Below the pieces are notes generated by a model that saw only the letters and a program-made list of their open reading frames with translations, ran no database searches and had not been told where the DNA came from. A DNA stretch of 64,000 bases from contig NC_056529.1 of the NCBI RefSeq assembly GCF_019175285.1, forward strand, positions 17,575,905 through 17,639,904. The letters run 5' to 3'. Positions 11,651 to 22,906 of this stretch are shown here, piece after piece. Numbering within the stretch: the first letter of the stretch is position 1; the number at the start of each line of letters is the position of its first letter. Both the position numbers and the translations under genes were made by a program. Origin of the DNA: Sceloporus undulatus. Taxonomy: Eukaryota > Chordata > Lepidosauria > Squamata > Phrynosomatidae.

Positions 11651-12079
11651 TAAATATAACAAGAGTAACAGGGAAGCCATGATCCTGAGCCTATAGGAAA
11701 CGAGTTGAGGACAGGGAATCTTGGAGATGTCTCATCCACAGGGTCACCATGAGCCAAAGTCGACTCGAGGACAGCTAACAATAGACAACAAATATAACAA
11801 TTGCGTTTCCAGATTAGTCTAAAGTCACATCTAGTCCAGCATTCTGTCCCCAGAAGCAACCAACAAAGGCCTCCAGAAGCTCATAAACAGGGTCCAAAGG
11901 CCTGCTATTTTATCGTTTATACAAAGGGCAAACTCAGTCCATGAATCCTGGTCTGAAGGTAATCAAAACAGGCCCATCCCTGGACAAGACATACATTTAG
12001 AAAAGCTTCAGAGAAGCAAAGATCCTCCCAGGATACATTCCTTTATTTAATATATATATATATATATTATATAATATAA

Positions 12080-12235
12080 AATTCCCATTAATTTAATATA
12101 TGTATTAATCTCTATTGTTCTTTTTAGAGTGTACACCACTGGCATGTCTTTATTTTATTTGATCTATGTACAGCGCTGTGTAAACCTACAGCGCTTTATA
12201 AATAACAACAACAACAACAACAATAATAATGTGAC
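12080..12235 (+). mobile_element. L2/CR1-like LINE 3' end
   Basis: ATGTACAGCGCTGTGTAAAC and TACAGCGCTTTATAAATAAC match the tail of the nested LINE at 10426-10650; the tail continues into CAA and TAA repeats. Confidence 0.7.
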
Positions 12236-12377
12236 ATTGGGACTTAAATAAAAATAAAGATTAATCAATCCCTAGTCCACCAAGGAAAAGCAGCACCCCA
12301 ACACTGGCTTTGTCCCACAAACATATCTCAATGCTATGTTTAATCCCACAGGACCCAAATTTAAGATTTTAGCCTGT

Positions 12378-12680
12378 TGCTGCATCTGCACTGCAGAATT
12401 AACGCAGTTTGACACCGCTTCAACCGACAGGGCTCCATGCTATGGAATCCTGGGATTTGTAGTTCTCTCTCAGCCTCAGAAGATGGCAATGGCAAACCCT
12501 CTTTGAAAAAAACTTGCCAAGAAAACCTTTAGGGTGGCCCTAGGATCAGAAAGGACTTTAAGGCACTATAACAATAACTAGTGACTCCCAGCCAGAAAAC
12601 TCTAGTGCTTCTCAAAACTACAAATCCCAAGATCCCAGAGCATGCAATTATATCAATTGAAGTGTAGTCCTAGCAGCGTC
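12378..12680. mobile_element. TA-type MITE split by a SINE fragment
   Basis: Left half (GCTGCATCTGCACTGCAG ... CTGGGATTTGTAGTT) to about 12466; a SINE body and tail (GAAGATGGCAATGGCAAACC, GAAAGGACTTTAAGGCA) at about 12470-12580; right half (CAAAACTACAAATCCCAAGA) from about 12612. The right end is decayed. Confidence 0.65.
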
Positions 12681-12864
12681 ATTGTGTTGTACGAACCCCT
12701 CTCCTCTTTGTGGGTTTTAGTTATTGCAAAATCTATCATGCATGGCTTGGAGAGGGGTCCCAAGGAGCGGACCGTGGTGAAAACTGAGGCTGGACCTGAC
12801 AGCACAAAAAGCTGCTGTTTCCAATGGAGAAAGGCTTCCCCTTCCTCCCAGGCTTGCAACTTAC

Positions 12865-13300
12865 CCCGAAACTGGCAAATGATCTCCACCCAGGGCAAAA
12901 AGTATTGCACAAGTAATTTTTCCACCCTTGCAGCTTGCAATGCTCCCGCCCCATGGCCCCATGCTTTGCTCCTCCTATGTGGGCAAGGCATCTCCATGCT
13001 CTGCATGCCTCCATGCAAACTCCTCTTTGCAAACAAGTTGCCTCCCTTTGCATTAAGAATGATAGCTGAATGCAAGAGCTTCAGCTCCCCTTCTCTCCTT
13101 CCCAGCCTCTGAGACCCTAAAAGCCAAGCAGGCAACAGAGAACAACATAAAGCCTCTTTATTGCAATCAGCAACATTTTCAGTCCTCGCTGGGCTTCCGT
13201 AGCAGTAACATGGCGCCCTCCATAGGGTTGCTGGCTGCTTTTTCCGTACAATCAGCGGTAGGGGCCTGGGATGGAATTTTCCGTACAACAAAATGGCGGA
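12865..13300 (-). promoter_or_regulatory. Candidate promoter/non-coding first exon of SDR42E1
   Basis: On the minus strand a strong donor TTTCGGG then GTAAGT ends an exon at 12865. Pairing it with the acceptor at 10884 would place a 5' UTR exon here, about 2 kb upstream of the start codon. The region is GC-richer than its surroundings and has AACATGGCGCCC (13205-13216) and AAAATGGCGGAC (13289-13300), both like YY1 sites common at promoters. Limits are unknown, and a repeat origin (TTTTCCGTACAA occurs twice) is possible. Low confidence. Confidence 0.3.
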
Positions 13301-13463
13301 CTCCAGGGTCTTTGCGCTGTCCAGCAATTTTGGTGCTGAAAGCAAAAGGCTGGCTCTCCATTTTTTAAGCTGGATTTTAAGGCTGCCACTTTTTCTGTAC
13401 CATCTGCATCTTTAAAAGCAAAACCCCTGCAGGAACCAATAGGACTTCTTCCTTGGGGAAAGT

Positions 13464-13560
13464 TAATAATAATAATAATTATTATTATTATTTATTTATT
13501 TATATGCCGCCTCTCTACCAGGATTGAGGCGGCTTACAAATGAAAGCAAAAAGCAAAAAA
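13464..13560 (-). mobile_element. LINE 3' end with AAT repeat, minus orientation
   Basis: TAATAATAATAATAATTATT then TTATATGCCGCCTCTCTACC AGGATTGAGGCGGC is the reverse of a LINE tail (GCCGCCTCAATCC). The same end precedes the tract at 17849. Confidence 0.6.
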
Positions 13561-13761
13561 TTAAAATACATATAATACAAGTTGATCCCCCCCCAATGTT
13601 TTCCTCCCTCCTTTAAACATATAAAAGTCCCCCACATAATAAAATTAATGACAATTAAAACATTACAGTTGCAATTTAAATAATTTAAATAATCAGTTTA
13701 AATTGATTTGGGGGCAACCCAAGAGGGATGATGGAGATTGTGGTCCAAAATAGTTGTGCTT

Positions 13762-13860
13762 GTTGCTGCTGCATGCATCCAAGTTGTTTCTGACCCTATG
13801 GGGACCCTAAGGTAAACCTATCCAGGGGTTTTCTTGGTGGGTTTCTTCAGAAGCAATAGA
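13762..13860 (-). repeat. SINE 3' part, minus orientation
   Basis: GTTTCTGACCCTATGGGGAC and GGGGTTTTCTTGG are the reverse of the tail and body of the tRNA-headed SINE family. Confidence 0.65.
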
Positions 13861-14450
13861 TTGTTGTTGTTGTTGTTGTTATAGTAATTATTCAAATGAT
13901 TATTTTTTCCAATGGAAGGTGCTCCATCCAACTCCAGGATGAAAGCCATTATTTATGGTCACCACTTTCCTTCATCCTTGCTTCCAGCATAGCTGCTGTG
14001 TTTTAACAATTTAATAGATGTTTCCCAGATAAACATCTAACCAGGGCAGATTTTCTACTCCTGATTCCAAACTAGACCAAAGCAAGATGTGTTGGTTTTC
14101 GATCTGTTGGTTTCCTGACTATTAAAAGTCTGTTAAAGGCATGGAACAATATTTGGCCATGAATGATTTCCTCTTAGGAGCGACAGGTGGCGATATTGCA
14201 TCACTGAACTAAGGAAAGAGCCACTTCTGGACCTTGCATGCATCTTGCTTATTTGCGCTCCAAATCCAGGAACTTGTAGGGACAAAGAGGACCCTCCGCC
14301 ACTCTAAAAGAAATCCAATCATTTTGAGTTTCATACCATTAAAAAAGAAAAAGAGCCAATTTATTTGTATCTGTTATTGAATCTGAATCATTCACTTGAG
14401 CAGATGTTGGCATGGAGAGAATGTATATTCCCCAGAATTGATTTACTTCA

Positions 14451-14527
14451 TAGAATCATAGAGTTGGAAGAGACCCCAAGGGCCATCCAGTCCAACCCCA
14501 TTCTGCCACGCAGGAAGACACAGTCAC
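14451..14527 (-). mobile_element. CR1 LINE 3' end, minus orientation
   Basis: CATAGAATCATAGAGTTGG then GGGCCATCCAGTCCAACCCC is the reversed CR1 terminus with its ATTCTATG-type end. Confidence 0.85.
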
Positions 14528-14539
14528 AGCTATGTGTAT

Positions 14540-14920
14540 AAGATGTATAGGAAACAAATGAATTGTGTGTTTAGACTTGGTTCCCAACTCCAAGATAGTT
14601 CATTACGTACATATATGAGAATATTTGTTGTGTGCCTTCAAGTCATTTCTGACTTATGATGACCCTAAGGTGAACCTATCATGGGGTTTTCTTGGCCAGA
14701 TTTGTTCAGGGGAGGTTTGCCATTGCCTTCCCCTGAAGCTGAGAGTGTGTGACTCACCTAGAGACACCTCATAGGTTTCATGACCAAGTTGGGAATCGAA
14801 CCCTGGTCTTCAGAGTTATAGTCCAACACTCAAACCACTGCACCACATACTTCAAAAAATTCCAAAATCCAAATCACTTCTGGCCTGAAGCATTTTGGTT
14901 AAGGGATACTCAACCTGTAA
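14540..14920. mobile_element. pogo-like MITE split by a minus-strand SINE
   Basis: GAATTGTGTGTTTAGACTTG at the left and CATTTTGGTTAAGGGATACT CAACC at the right are the reverse of the outer element at 9978-10760. A complete minus-strand SINE lies between. Confidence 0.7.
14627..14849 (-). repeat. tRNA-headed SINE, complete, minus
   Basis: Reads in reverse from GTGGTGCAGTGGTTTGAG to the tail CTTGAAGGCACACAACAA; both box-A- and box-B-like parts present. Confidence 0.88.
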
Positions 14921-15535
14921 TACATGCAGAACAAGCCAAAGCAGAAATAAACCCACTCCATTTACTGGGTTTACTGATCAGTGAAGGGACTTCAGATTGC
15001 CACAGCAGGGTTGGGCACCAAACATATTTTTTGGAAGGTGACATGATGTTCAGTTTCACTTCAGAGATAAAGATAAGGCTGTAAGAACATATCAAGCAGT
15101 ACAATTGGTTTAAGTACATCTTGTATTCAGAGCATGGGAAAGTTATTGTTTTGGATAACAACTTCCAGTGTCCTGCAGCCAGCATTACCATGTTGGGAGG
15201 TGTCCTTTTTAAAAAGATAACTTTTCCAAGCTCTGTTCAGACTAATCCAAGTACTCTAGCATCCTTCTTCCCAAAGTGTGTATCCAGATGATCTGTGGGA
15301 CATCCACAAGTAAGACAGCAAGAAATAAGATAACGTCCACTGTTGTAATATATAAGCCCAAACATTGGTCCTTAAGCTGTTTCGGACATGAACTCCCACA
15401 AGACCTAAACTACTTGGCCAACAGTGAGGAATTCTGAGAACTGAGGTCCAAAATGTGTGGCCCATTTGGAACCAAGTGGAAGACCAAAGTTTGGCCAAAT
15501 TTCCAGAACAATTGGTATTCTGACGTATAGAAAGA

Positions 15536-15710
15536 CAATGTGATTTAGCAATTTGAGTGTTGGACAAGAACTCTGGGATGGTAGGGTTTGAATCCCCATT
15601 GAGCCATGAAAACTCACTGCCTGACCTTGGGCAAGTCACAGCCTCTCAGCCTTATAGAGGAAGGCAATGGCAAACCTCCTTTGAAGAAACGTTGCAAAGA
15701 CAATCTGCAA
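15536..15710 (+). repeat. tRNA-headed SINE, 3' truncated
   Basis: GTTTGAATCCCCATTGAGCC and TGACCTTGGGCAAGTCAC present; the tail is missing. Confidence 0.75.
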
Positions 15711-15822
15711 CCCACAAAAGAGGTAAGCATACCAAAGGTCAGACTAAAAGAAAGGATTGAGAGGATAATTCTTGCCTATGGCTCTAGGGGTAATTTCTGA
15801 TAACGTACTGTATTATGCATGT

Positions 15823-16052
15823 GGAGAGCCAGCATAGTGTAGTGGTTTGAGCATTGGACTATGACTCTGGAGAACAGGGTTCGAATCCCCACTCACCCTG
15901 AAACCCATTGGCTGACCCTGGCCAAGTCACACTTGCTGAACCTCAGAAGGTGGCAATGGCAGTCCTCCTGAAGAAATTGCAAAGAAAACCCCATGATAGG
16001 TTTGCCTTAGGGTTGCCGTAAGCTGGAAATGAATTGAAGGCACACAACAACA
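15823..16052 (+). repeat. tRNA-headed SINE, complete
   Basis: CAGCATAGTGTAGTGGTTTG through GGTTCGAATCCC to AAGGCACACAACAACAA. Confidence 0.88.
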
Positions 16053-16737
16053 ATATTGTGCATGTCAAAGAGAGAGAGAAAGAGAAAGAAAGACAGAGGA
16101 TGAGAGAACTAGAAGTATAAATGAGTATAACTTGAATGCTAATTTTGGAACTTTTGTCTGCATTTGTTGAAGTGGTGTTTATCACGTATCTTAATGTTCT
16201 GTGATGGATACCTCTCTTTTTCTACTCCTGTTCCAAGGAGGAAAAAGCATAAATTCCCTACAGCTGCAGAAAACCAGTGGAGCTAACCTCTGAGTAGACA
16301 GGTATAGGTTTACCTGTTTGAACCCAGGAACCTACAGCTAATACATCTTACCTTATTGCCATGCCTTCTCAATTTTAGAGCCACAATTCATTGTTTTCAG
16401 GAAATGAGTTGTGGGGTCTGGCAGCAAATCCTTGGGATGTTCTTGCTGAAGGTGGGAGAGGCAATGTTTCTGATCCCCTAGAACGAAATAATAATTCCTC
16501 ACCTCCGCCACCTTTGACTGTTATCTTTGACTGTTGCTAGATTCTTGGGCAGCCTCTGTTCCATCTGGAAAGAGTCTGATGAAACTGATAAATGTCTTTG
16601 ATCTATAGACGTTGCTTAACGTTTTGTGAGTCGCAACATTATGGGCCATCTGTTCTACAGATAGCAGATCTGTCTTGTCTGTTTTTGTAGACATGAGGTG
16701 GAGTCCTGTTGAGGCCTTATGTCTCCATAAACAGACT

Positions 16738-17330
16738 TGAAATGAAATGAAATGAAATGAAATTTATTACGGTCAATGACCGGTACATAAAAACAACAGC
16801 CAAGAAATACCTCAGACGAGGGTTGTCACATACTGGCGAAAGTAATATTATACATCAAATTTGTATCAATAATTCAAAACCTAGGTACGTTTTAAAAGCA
16901 ACATAGTGGGAAACCATTCAAATAACAAAATCATTGAAATTAAGATTGAGACATCATCCGGCGTCGGCAAGCTATTGCACCAACGCAGAAACCTCTGGTC
17001 AGCCAAGAGATACTCTATATAAAATGTATCACCTTTGCCAGGTATTGCTATAAAATGGCACTAAGGTCACTGTAAAAGGTACAGTGCAATAAGACATGCC
17101 CCACCATATCTACCTCCCCGGATCCACAAGGCCCTAGGCGCTCACGACGTGGTTCATTATTATATCTTCCCGCAAGTAAAGCTGATGGAAGTACATTACA
17201 TTTGGCCATAGTAAAGGCTTTTCCATACTTTGGGTTTGTTAAATTGTTCAAATATGGTGCAAGGACTCTCCCGTTACCTTTAAAAGTTAAGTGTAAGTGT
17301 TGCATAACTGTGTAGTGTTGCTACATTCCC
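16738..17330 (-). mobile_element. LINE 3' region with zinc-knuckle-like C-terminus
   Basis: On the minus strand a frame at 17048-17305 encodes GPCGSGEVDMVGHVLLHCTF, a C-x-C...H...C pattern at the end of many non-LTR ORF2 proteins; the tail reads CATTT repeats (GAAAT on the plus strand, 16738-16760). The clade is unassigned. Confidence 0.65.
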
Positions 17331-17349
17331 ACATGGGCGAGGAAGACTA

Positions 17350-17574
17350 AGGCTGAATCCACACTGCAGAAATAATCTAGTTTGATGACGCTTTAACTGC
17401 CTCGGCGCAATGCTATGGAATTCTGGGAGTTGTAATTGGCTGTGGCACCAGAGCTCTCTAAGAGAGGAGGCTGAACCTCTCACAAAACTACAACTCCCAG
17501 AATTTCCATAGCATGGATCCATGGCAGTTAAAGTGGTGTCAAACTGGGTTATCTCTGCAGTGCGGATGCAACCT
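17350..17574. mobile_element. TA-flanked fold-back MITE, complete
   Basis: Ends AGGCTGAATCCACACTGCAG and CTGCAGTGCGGATGCAACCT with TA at 17348-17349 and 17575-17576. Inner arms CTATGGAATTCTGGGAGTTG and CAACTCCCAGAATTTCCATAG. A clean reference copy for the family. Confidence 0.82.
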
Positions 17575-17838
17575 TAAACCTGCCTGCTACATGTTCTGTG
17601 CTCTTGTGAACCATTGGGGACCTCTGAATCTGGTGTGTAATGTTAAAAAAAACACACATAGTTTGATTGTTACTCATGTTGTTAACCTCGCACAAGGTTA
17701 GGAACCACAAGAGGTGTCGATTTCTGAAAGGAGAAGTTCCATATAGCCATTATAACTAGTACTGGCTGTAGACTATGTTCACAAATGTGTCTAATCCCAT
17801 TTTTAAATAATCTAAACTACAGGTATATTCCATGCAGG

Positions 17839-17848
17839 NNNNNNNNNN
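17839..17848. other. Assembly gap (10 N)
   Basis: Ten Ns directly before an AAT repeat; true length unknown. Confidence 0.99.
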
Positions 17849-17899
<51 letters not shown>

Positions 17900-17937
17900 T
17901 TATATCCCACCTCTCCAACAGGATTGAGGCGGCTTAG
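17849..17937 (-). repeat. (AAT)n tract and LINE 3' end
   Basis: About 17 AAT units and then TTTATATCCCACCTCTCCAA CAGGATTGAGGCGGC, the reverse of a LINE tail whose target microsatellite has expanded. Confidence 0.75.
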
Positions 17938-18053
17938 TTGTGGGCATTAGTATATATCTGGACATTAGTTCTTTATCAATAAAACTAGTAGCAGAGGAAG
18001 AAATAATGCTGCTCTGATAGCCATTAGGGCTGAAGGGCAGGGTATTAATACCA

Positions 18054-18055
18054 TA

Positions 18056-18101
<46 letters not shown>

Positions 18102-18102
18102 T
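18054..18102. repeat. (TAA)n microsatellite
   Basis: About 15 TAA units. Confidence 0.95.
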
Positions 18103-19030
18103 GGAAGGAAGAGGAATAAGACCAATGTTTTACTATTGTCGTTTTATTGATAATACTTCCTATCTTGCATTTCAAATTAACATTACTTAATTAATTTGTA
18201 ACATCATTTGTAAATTGTGAGTGTAAACCATAAAGGGGTGTGTGTGTGTGTATAGCAAGCAACTTACTTTGTGCTTCATGACTTCCATTTCCTTGTTTTC
18301 ATTTGATCTACCTTTGCATTTTCAATTAATTAACAGAAGTAAAAAAAAAAAATCATTTTGTTTAAAAGTAATGCAATTAACGAATTTAATTTAACAGATA
18401 AATGCATGGATTGAACTTGATTTCAATGATTTTCCCCCATGCTATTCATTTACCACCCAGAGAATTTTGACTATTTGACAATCTGAAAGCATAAGATACA
18501 GTTAAAGCATTAATAAAAATCTTTGCGGCAGTGAATTCCAGATGTTAACTATATACTATGTGAGGGAGGGTATCCTCTTCTCCATCTTAAATTCTCTGTT
18601 AATTGGTTTCAGAGGGTGATCTGTGATCTATCAGATTTAGCAAGCACTTTCCATATGGAATAGAAGTCATATAAGAAAGAGGAGGAGGAGACTTCATTTC
18701 TCCGTCTAAAGAGATCAAAGTCAATGCCTTTCTAGTATTTTTGAAGAACGGCCAACAGAGTCTTGTTGGAATGGCATCATACATTTCCGGCTTGGCGAGA
18801 TGAGTTTTGGAGAGTTATGGTTCTTATTTATAGATTGAATTTTGCCAGAAGGGCGGTGAATCTGCGTCACATTTTAATGCAAACCTTAACAGAACGATCC
18901 TAGGATTGTTCCAGCTACAATGGTCTTAGAAATGCATACATTCAACTGCTGTTAAAACCATGGAGGGGAAGTCCATCTTCCATGAAATGTCATTTTTTGC
19001 TCCCTAATGTTGAAAATTAAGATTATTTTA
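18103..19030. other. Intergenic, nothing recognised
   Basis: AT-rich sequence with a GT run near 18240 and an A run near 18341. No gene or repeat recognised. Confidence 0.4.
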
Positions 19031-19034
19031 TCAT

Positions 19035-19110
19035 ATGTCTGTATGTATTTTATCTGGTTGTAAACCCGCCTCAATCCGCAGGGAGAGGCGTGAAATATAT
19101 ATATAAATTT
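19035..19110 (+). mobile_element. L2-like LINE 3' end
   Basis: GTTGTAAACCCGCCTCAATC then GGAGAGGCGTG is the forward version of the LINE tail seen in reverse at 13464 and 17849. Confidence 0.6.
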
Positions 19111-19169
19111 TGTAAGCTCTTTGACATTGTTTTGCTTTGCTTCATCCTTCAGATCCTTTGCTATATGTC

Positions 19170-19285
19170 CCTAAGTTTTACCCTCGTCTTATCCACGGGT
19201 CATAGCAAAATCCATAATTTTGGCCCCAAAACTTGCCCTCGGCTTATACATGAGGTCAATGTATAGTCAAGCATGTACTGTATAT
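19170..19285. mobile_element. pogo-like MITE fragment
   Basis: ACCCTCGTCTTATCCACGGG and CCTCGGCTTATACATGAGG resemble a familiar vertebrate non-autonomous family of the pogo type; the ends are not cleanly defined. Confidence 0.45.
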
Positions 19286-19304
19286 AAAATTACCTTCAGG
19301 CTAT

Positions 19305-19470
19305 GTGTATGAGTTGTGTATGAAACATAAGTGAATTTTGTGTTTAGACTTGGGGACCCATCTCCAGAATATTTCATTGCGCATACACAAAGACAGGTAT
19401 TCCAAATCTGAAATGCAAAACACTGCTGGTTTCCCGGACATTTCAGATACGAGAGACTCAACCTGTAATA
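19305..19470. mobile_element. pogo-like MITE, reverse orientation
   Basis: GTGAATTTTGTGTTTAGACT and GAGACTCAACCTGTAATA match the reverse of the element at 9978-10760. Confidence 0.6.
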
Positions 19471-19496
19471 ATACAATTGAAGTTTTGGGTGGGGAT

Positions 19497-19675
19497 TTTC
19501 GAGGTATGTGGCCATTTTCTGGAAGAGTTTATTCCTGAAGTTTCACCAGCATCTGTGGCTGGCATCTTCAGAGAATGCATTTTCTGAAGATGCCACCCAC
19601 AGATGCTGGTGAAACTTCAGGAATAAACTCTTCCAGAACACAAGTCACATAGCCCCCAAATCCCACAAAAAACCC
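19497..19675. repeat. Fold-back of an interspersed repeat (arms about 85 bp)
   Basis: GTTTATTCCTGAAGTTTCAC on the left and GTGAAACTTCAGGAATAAAC on the right, with CAGCATCTGTGG and CCACAGATGCTG closer in. Two head-to-head copies of one repeat. Confidence 0.75.
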
Positions 19676-20370
19676 TATGGATTCCTACCATGAAAGCCTT
19701 CAAGTCCAATCGGAGCTTTGTATCCATGGGGGATCCATTCCAGACCCTTCTATGGATATGGAAAAAAAGCAGGACTGCAAGTCCCATTGTCCCCAATGGC
19801 AGCTGGGGGGGAGGATGAGGTGAGAGGAAGAGCATGGTGGGAATGTGTGATTTCCAGACTCAAATTCCTTTGGGAAAGAAGCCAAGCTATTTCCATATGG
19901 TTTTGTATGGACTGGTTGGAAAGGAGCCTGAATTTTCTTTGGAGAAAGGGAAAGAAAATCGGACATGAGCCCAGCCAGAGCTGAACAAACAAATACGTAA
20001 AGATGGAATGCAGTTGAAACAATTCAGTTGGCAAATGCCTCCATGTCAGAGGCCTCCAGTTGTTTCTGCTGTCAGCGTTGGCTCAAAATAGGAATGCACC
20101 TCTCTAATACATTTCGCACATAGAATCTGATGCGCTTATGAGAAATCAAGAGAAAGTGTTCAGTCCTCATGGTGAGGGAGGAAGCAAGCTGAGATAACAG
20201 CTCAGTTCTGCCTGTTCTTGTTGCTTGTTGGTGCATCCCAGTCAAGTTAACTTTCAAGCTAGAGCTTGGAAAAGGTACTGTTTTGGATTGTAATTCCCCA
20301 AATCCCCCGGTCATGCTGGTTGGTGGATTCTGGGGGGTAAAGTCCTCCAAAAGTAACCTCTCCTGTTCTT

Positions 20371-20540
20371 GTTCGGTGCCTTTAAGTCATTTCCAAATTA
20401 GGGTGATCCGATCGCAGGGTTTTCTTGGCACGATTTAGTTCAAATGAGGTTTGCTGTGGCCTTCCACTGAGGCTGAGAGAGTATGACTTGTCCAAGGACA
20501 CCCAGTGAGTTTCTATGGCCAAGCTGAGAATCCTAGCTCT
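20371..20540 (-). repeat. tRNA-headed SINE, minus, partial
   Basis: CTTTAAGTCATTTCCAAATT and GGGTTTTCTTGG through to GAGAGAGTATGACTTG; the head is decayed. Confidence 0.75.
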
Positions 20541-21415
20541 GTTGGCAACATGTGGAGAAATTCACTTCCAATCCTTTGAAGTAACTCCTGAGCGCACTAA
20601 CAGCTCTTCCTTTGGATCATCTATATATACGCTGCTATGTAATGAGATTATATGTGAAAATGATAGGGTTTTGTGATCTGCTGGCTTGGATGTCCCCTGG
20701 GTGACCCTAAAGTTGCTGGTTGCTAGCTGAGCTGGTTAGGGAGTTTCCATCACACACCCAAGGGCTATTGTATTCTTATAATCCAACATTAATTGATGCT
20801 GCTGTATGCATCCAGAAAGACCTTGGATAAACAAGATCTCATATTGTGGTTTATTCTGAGAAAAGAAATAATTCCTTTACAGACAGTGAAAACTGGCTGA
20901 GCGACAGAGACGTCAATGTGGTCGTCCACATTGTTTTCAGAAAGAAATTGGCACTTTCTTTCAGACTCACCCAAACCATTTTAAGCAGGTAAGCTGAAGG
21001 CTGGTGCATAGTTTTTGAACAAAGATGGAGAGTCAAGGCAAAACAGTGCCCTTCGCCTCTCCTTCAAGACACAGCAGACCACATTTCCATTTGGCCATCT
21101 TGGAATTTGCAAATAATTCGCTGCAGATAATTAATTATTTGTACCAAACCCCTTTATTTTTGCAACCGCTACTGCACCATTAGGTTCAATTGTGATTGTA
21201 ATCCAGTGATAGCTAAGACTCTTTTGCAACCTAACTGTGTGTGTTGCAGCTATTTTTATAGCAGGAAAGCATCATCTTGGGCCAATGCTCTATAGTCCAT
21301 GTCAATATTCTCTGATGATTTTCTAGCTTTTGTATGTTTGTTTTCCCATTCTGAGAGATAGACTTTCCCCTTCTAAGGTTCAGTTATTGATGGTAAAAGG
21401 GGGGATAAACCCATT

Positions 21416-21587
21416 TTTCTGAGTGATGTATTGGTTTGAGCATTGGATTGTGACTCTGAACATCAGGGTTCGATTCCCTGATGGATTCAGCCATGGAGAC
21501 TGACTGGGCGACACACTCTCAGTCCCAAAAAAACCTGGGATAAGTTTGCCTTATGGTCATCATGGGTCAGAAATGACTTGAAGGCAC

Positions 21588-21622
<35 letters not shown>
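21416..21622 (+). repeat. tRNA-headed SINE with (CAA)n tail
   Basis: GGGTTCGATTCCC and GAAATGACTTGAAGGCACAC, followed by about 10 CAA units. Confidence 0.85.
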
Positions 21623-21623
<1 letters not shown>

Positions 21624-22076
21624 CAACATACCCATCTTCCCCACCCACTACGGAATGCAGACTCAAGGATCTTTTTGAAAATGAATTTGGGGCTTGGATG
21701 AAAGAGGAAGCATTTTCACACTACACAATTCCACCATTTTTATTCTTCTTCAACTGCCATGGTAACTGGATTTCGTAGCATGGATCCATGCTACTAAAAG
21801 TGGAATCACAGTGACCAAGAAAGTTCCCACAACATTGACAAAAGGCCTTTTATCCACACTCTAGCAGAAGCAACTACATACATATATCTCTCCCCTGTAA
21901 AGACGACCTCCGTACTGGGTGATGGACATAGGGTAATGGCAAGAGGTGCCCCATGAAGCACACTCTGCAGCAATGCTATCCCAAGGCAAAATGTCTTATC
22001 ACCAGCACACCATCTACATAGGACAACTGGACCACTACTTGTGTCTTACTATGCCACTGGTAATGGGAGAGCATCC

Positions 22077-22450
22077 TAGAATCATAGAGTTGGAAGAGAT
22101 CACAAGGGCCATCCAATCCAACCCCATTCTGCCATGCAGGAACTCTCAATCAAAGCATCCCCGACAGATGGCCATCCAGCCTCTGCTTAAAGACCTCTAA
22201 GGAAAGACACTCCACTACAATCCAAGGAAGCAGTGTGTTCCACTCTTAAACAGCCCTTATTGTCAGGAAGTTCCTCCTAATGTTGAGGTGCAATCTCTTT
22301 TCCTGTAGCTTGCATCCATTGTTCCGGGTCCTGTTCTCTGGAGCAGCAGAAAACAAGCTTTCTCCCTCCCTCTTGACATCCCTTCAAATATTTCAACAGG
22401 GCTATCATATCACCTCTTAACCTTCTCCTTCTCTTAACCTAGCTTTTCAG
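22077..22450 (-). mobile_element. CR1 LINE 3' region, minus orientation (about 370 bp)
   Basis: AGAATCATAGAGTTGGAAGA, GGGCCATCCAATCCAACCCC, TGGCCATCCAGCCTCTGC and GTCAGGAAGTTCCTCCTAAT are hallmarks of the CR1 3' end in birds and reptiles, read on the minus strand. Confidence 0.9.
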
Positions 22451-22681
22451 CATCTGGTGAAACTACCTGGAACACACAGCTCTGTTCTCCAACAGAAAGG
22501 AAGTGGACAGTGGGTGGAGGTACCATCTGTCCTAGGTGTCAGAGTCTTGTGGGTTATCTCCCAGAAGGAGACAAAGGCACAAATTCTATCGATATGAGGA
22601 GCTCAACTCCTGGGGAGGAGGTGGGAAACACTGTGTGCAAATCTCCTGCTTAGCTACCAGAATAGCAGCTTGCTATACAGT

Positions 22682-22906
22682 ATGGGACAGGGCGGATCAG
22701 CAGTTAAGATGCTGACTCTGACGACTGCAAAATTGGCAGGTTGGCAGTTCAAGGCCCAAGTGCCACTTGATGGAGTGAGCTCTCATCACTAATCTCAGCT
22801 TCTGCCAACCATGTAAAAGTGCAAGTAGATAAATAGATACCACTTTGGTGGGAAGGTAACAGTGTTCTATGCAGTCATACTGGCCACATGATCACCGAGC
22901 CATCTT
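22682..22906 (+). repeat. Second tRNA-derived SINE family
   Basis: GATCAGCAGTTAAGATGCTG, GTTGGCAGTTCAAGGCCC, GTGCAAGTAGATAAATAGAT, GTGGGAAGGTAACAGTGTT and TGGCCACATGATC outline a tRNA SINE unlike the BovB-tailed family; widespread in squamates as I remember it. Confidence 0.75.

Noticed and set aside
12653-13345. 230-residue minus-strand frame opposite a 156-residue plus-strand frame
   Set aside because: No family resemblance, no domain or signal, and both strands are open, which is typical of a GC-richer non-coding patch. Treated as possible 5' UTR/promoter instead.
21578-21625. CRISPR-like regular repeat
   Set aside because: It is a CAA microsatellite at a SINE tail with no spacers.
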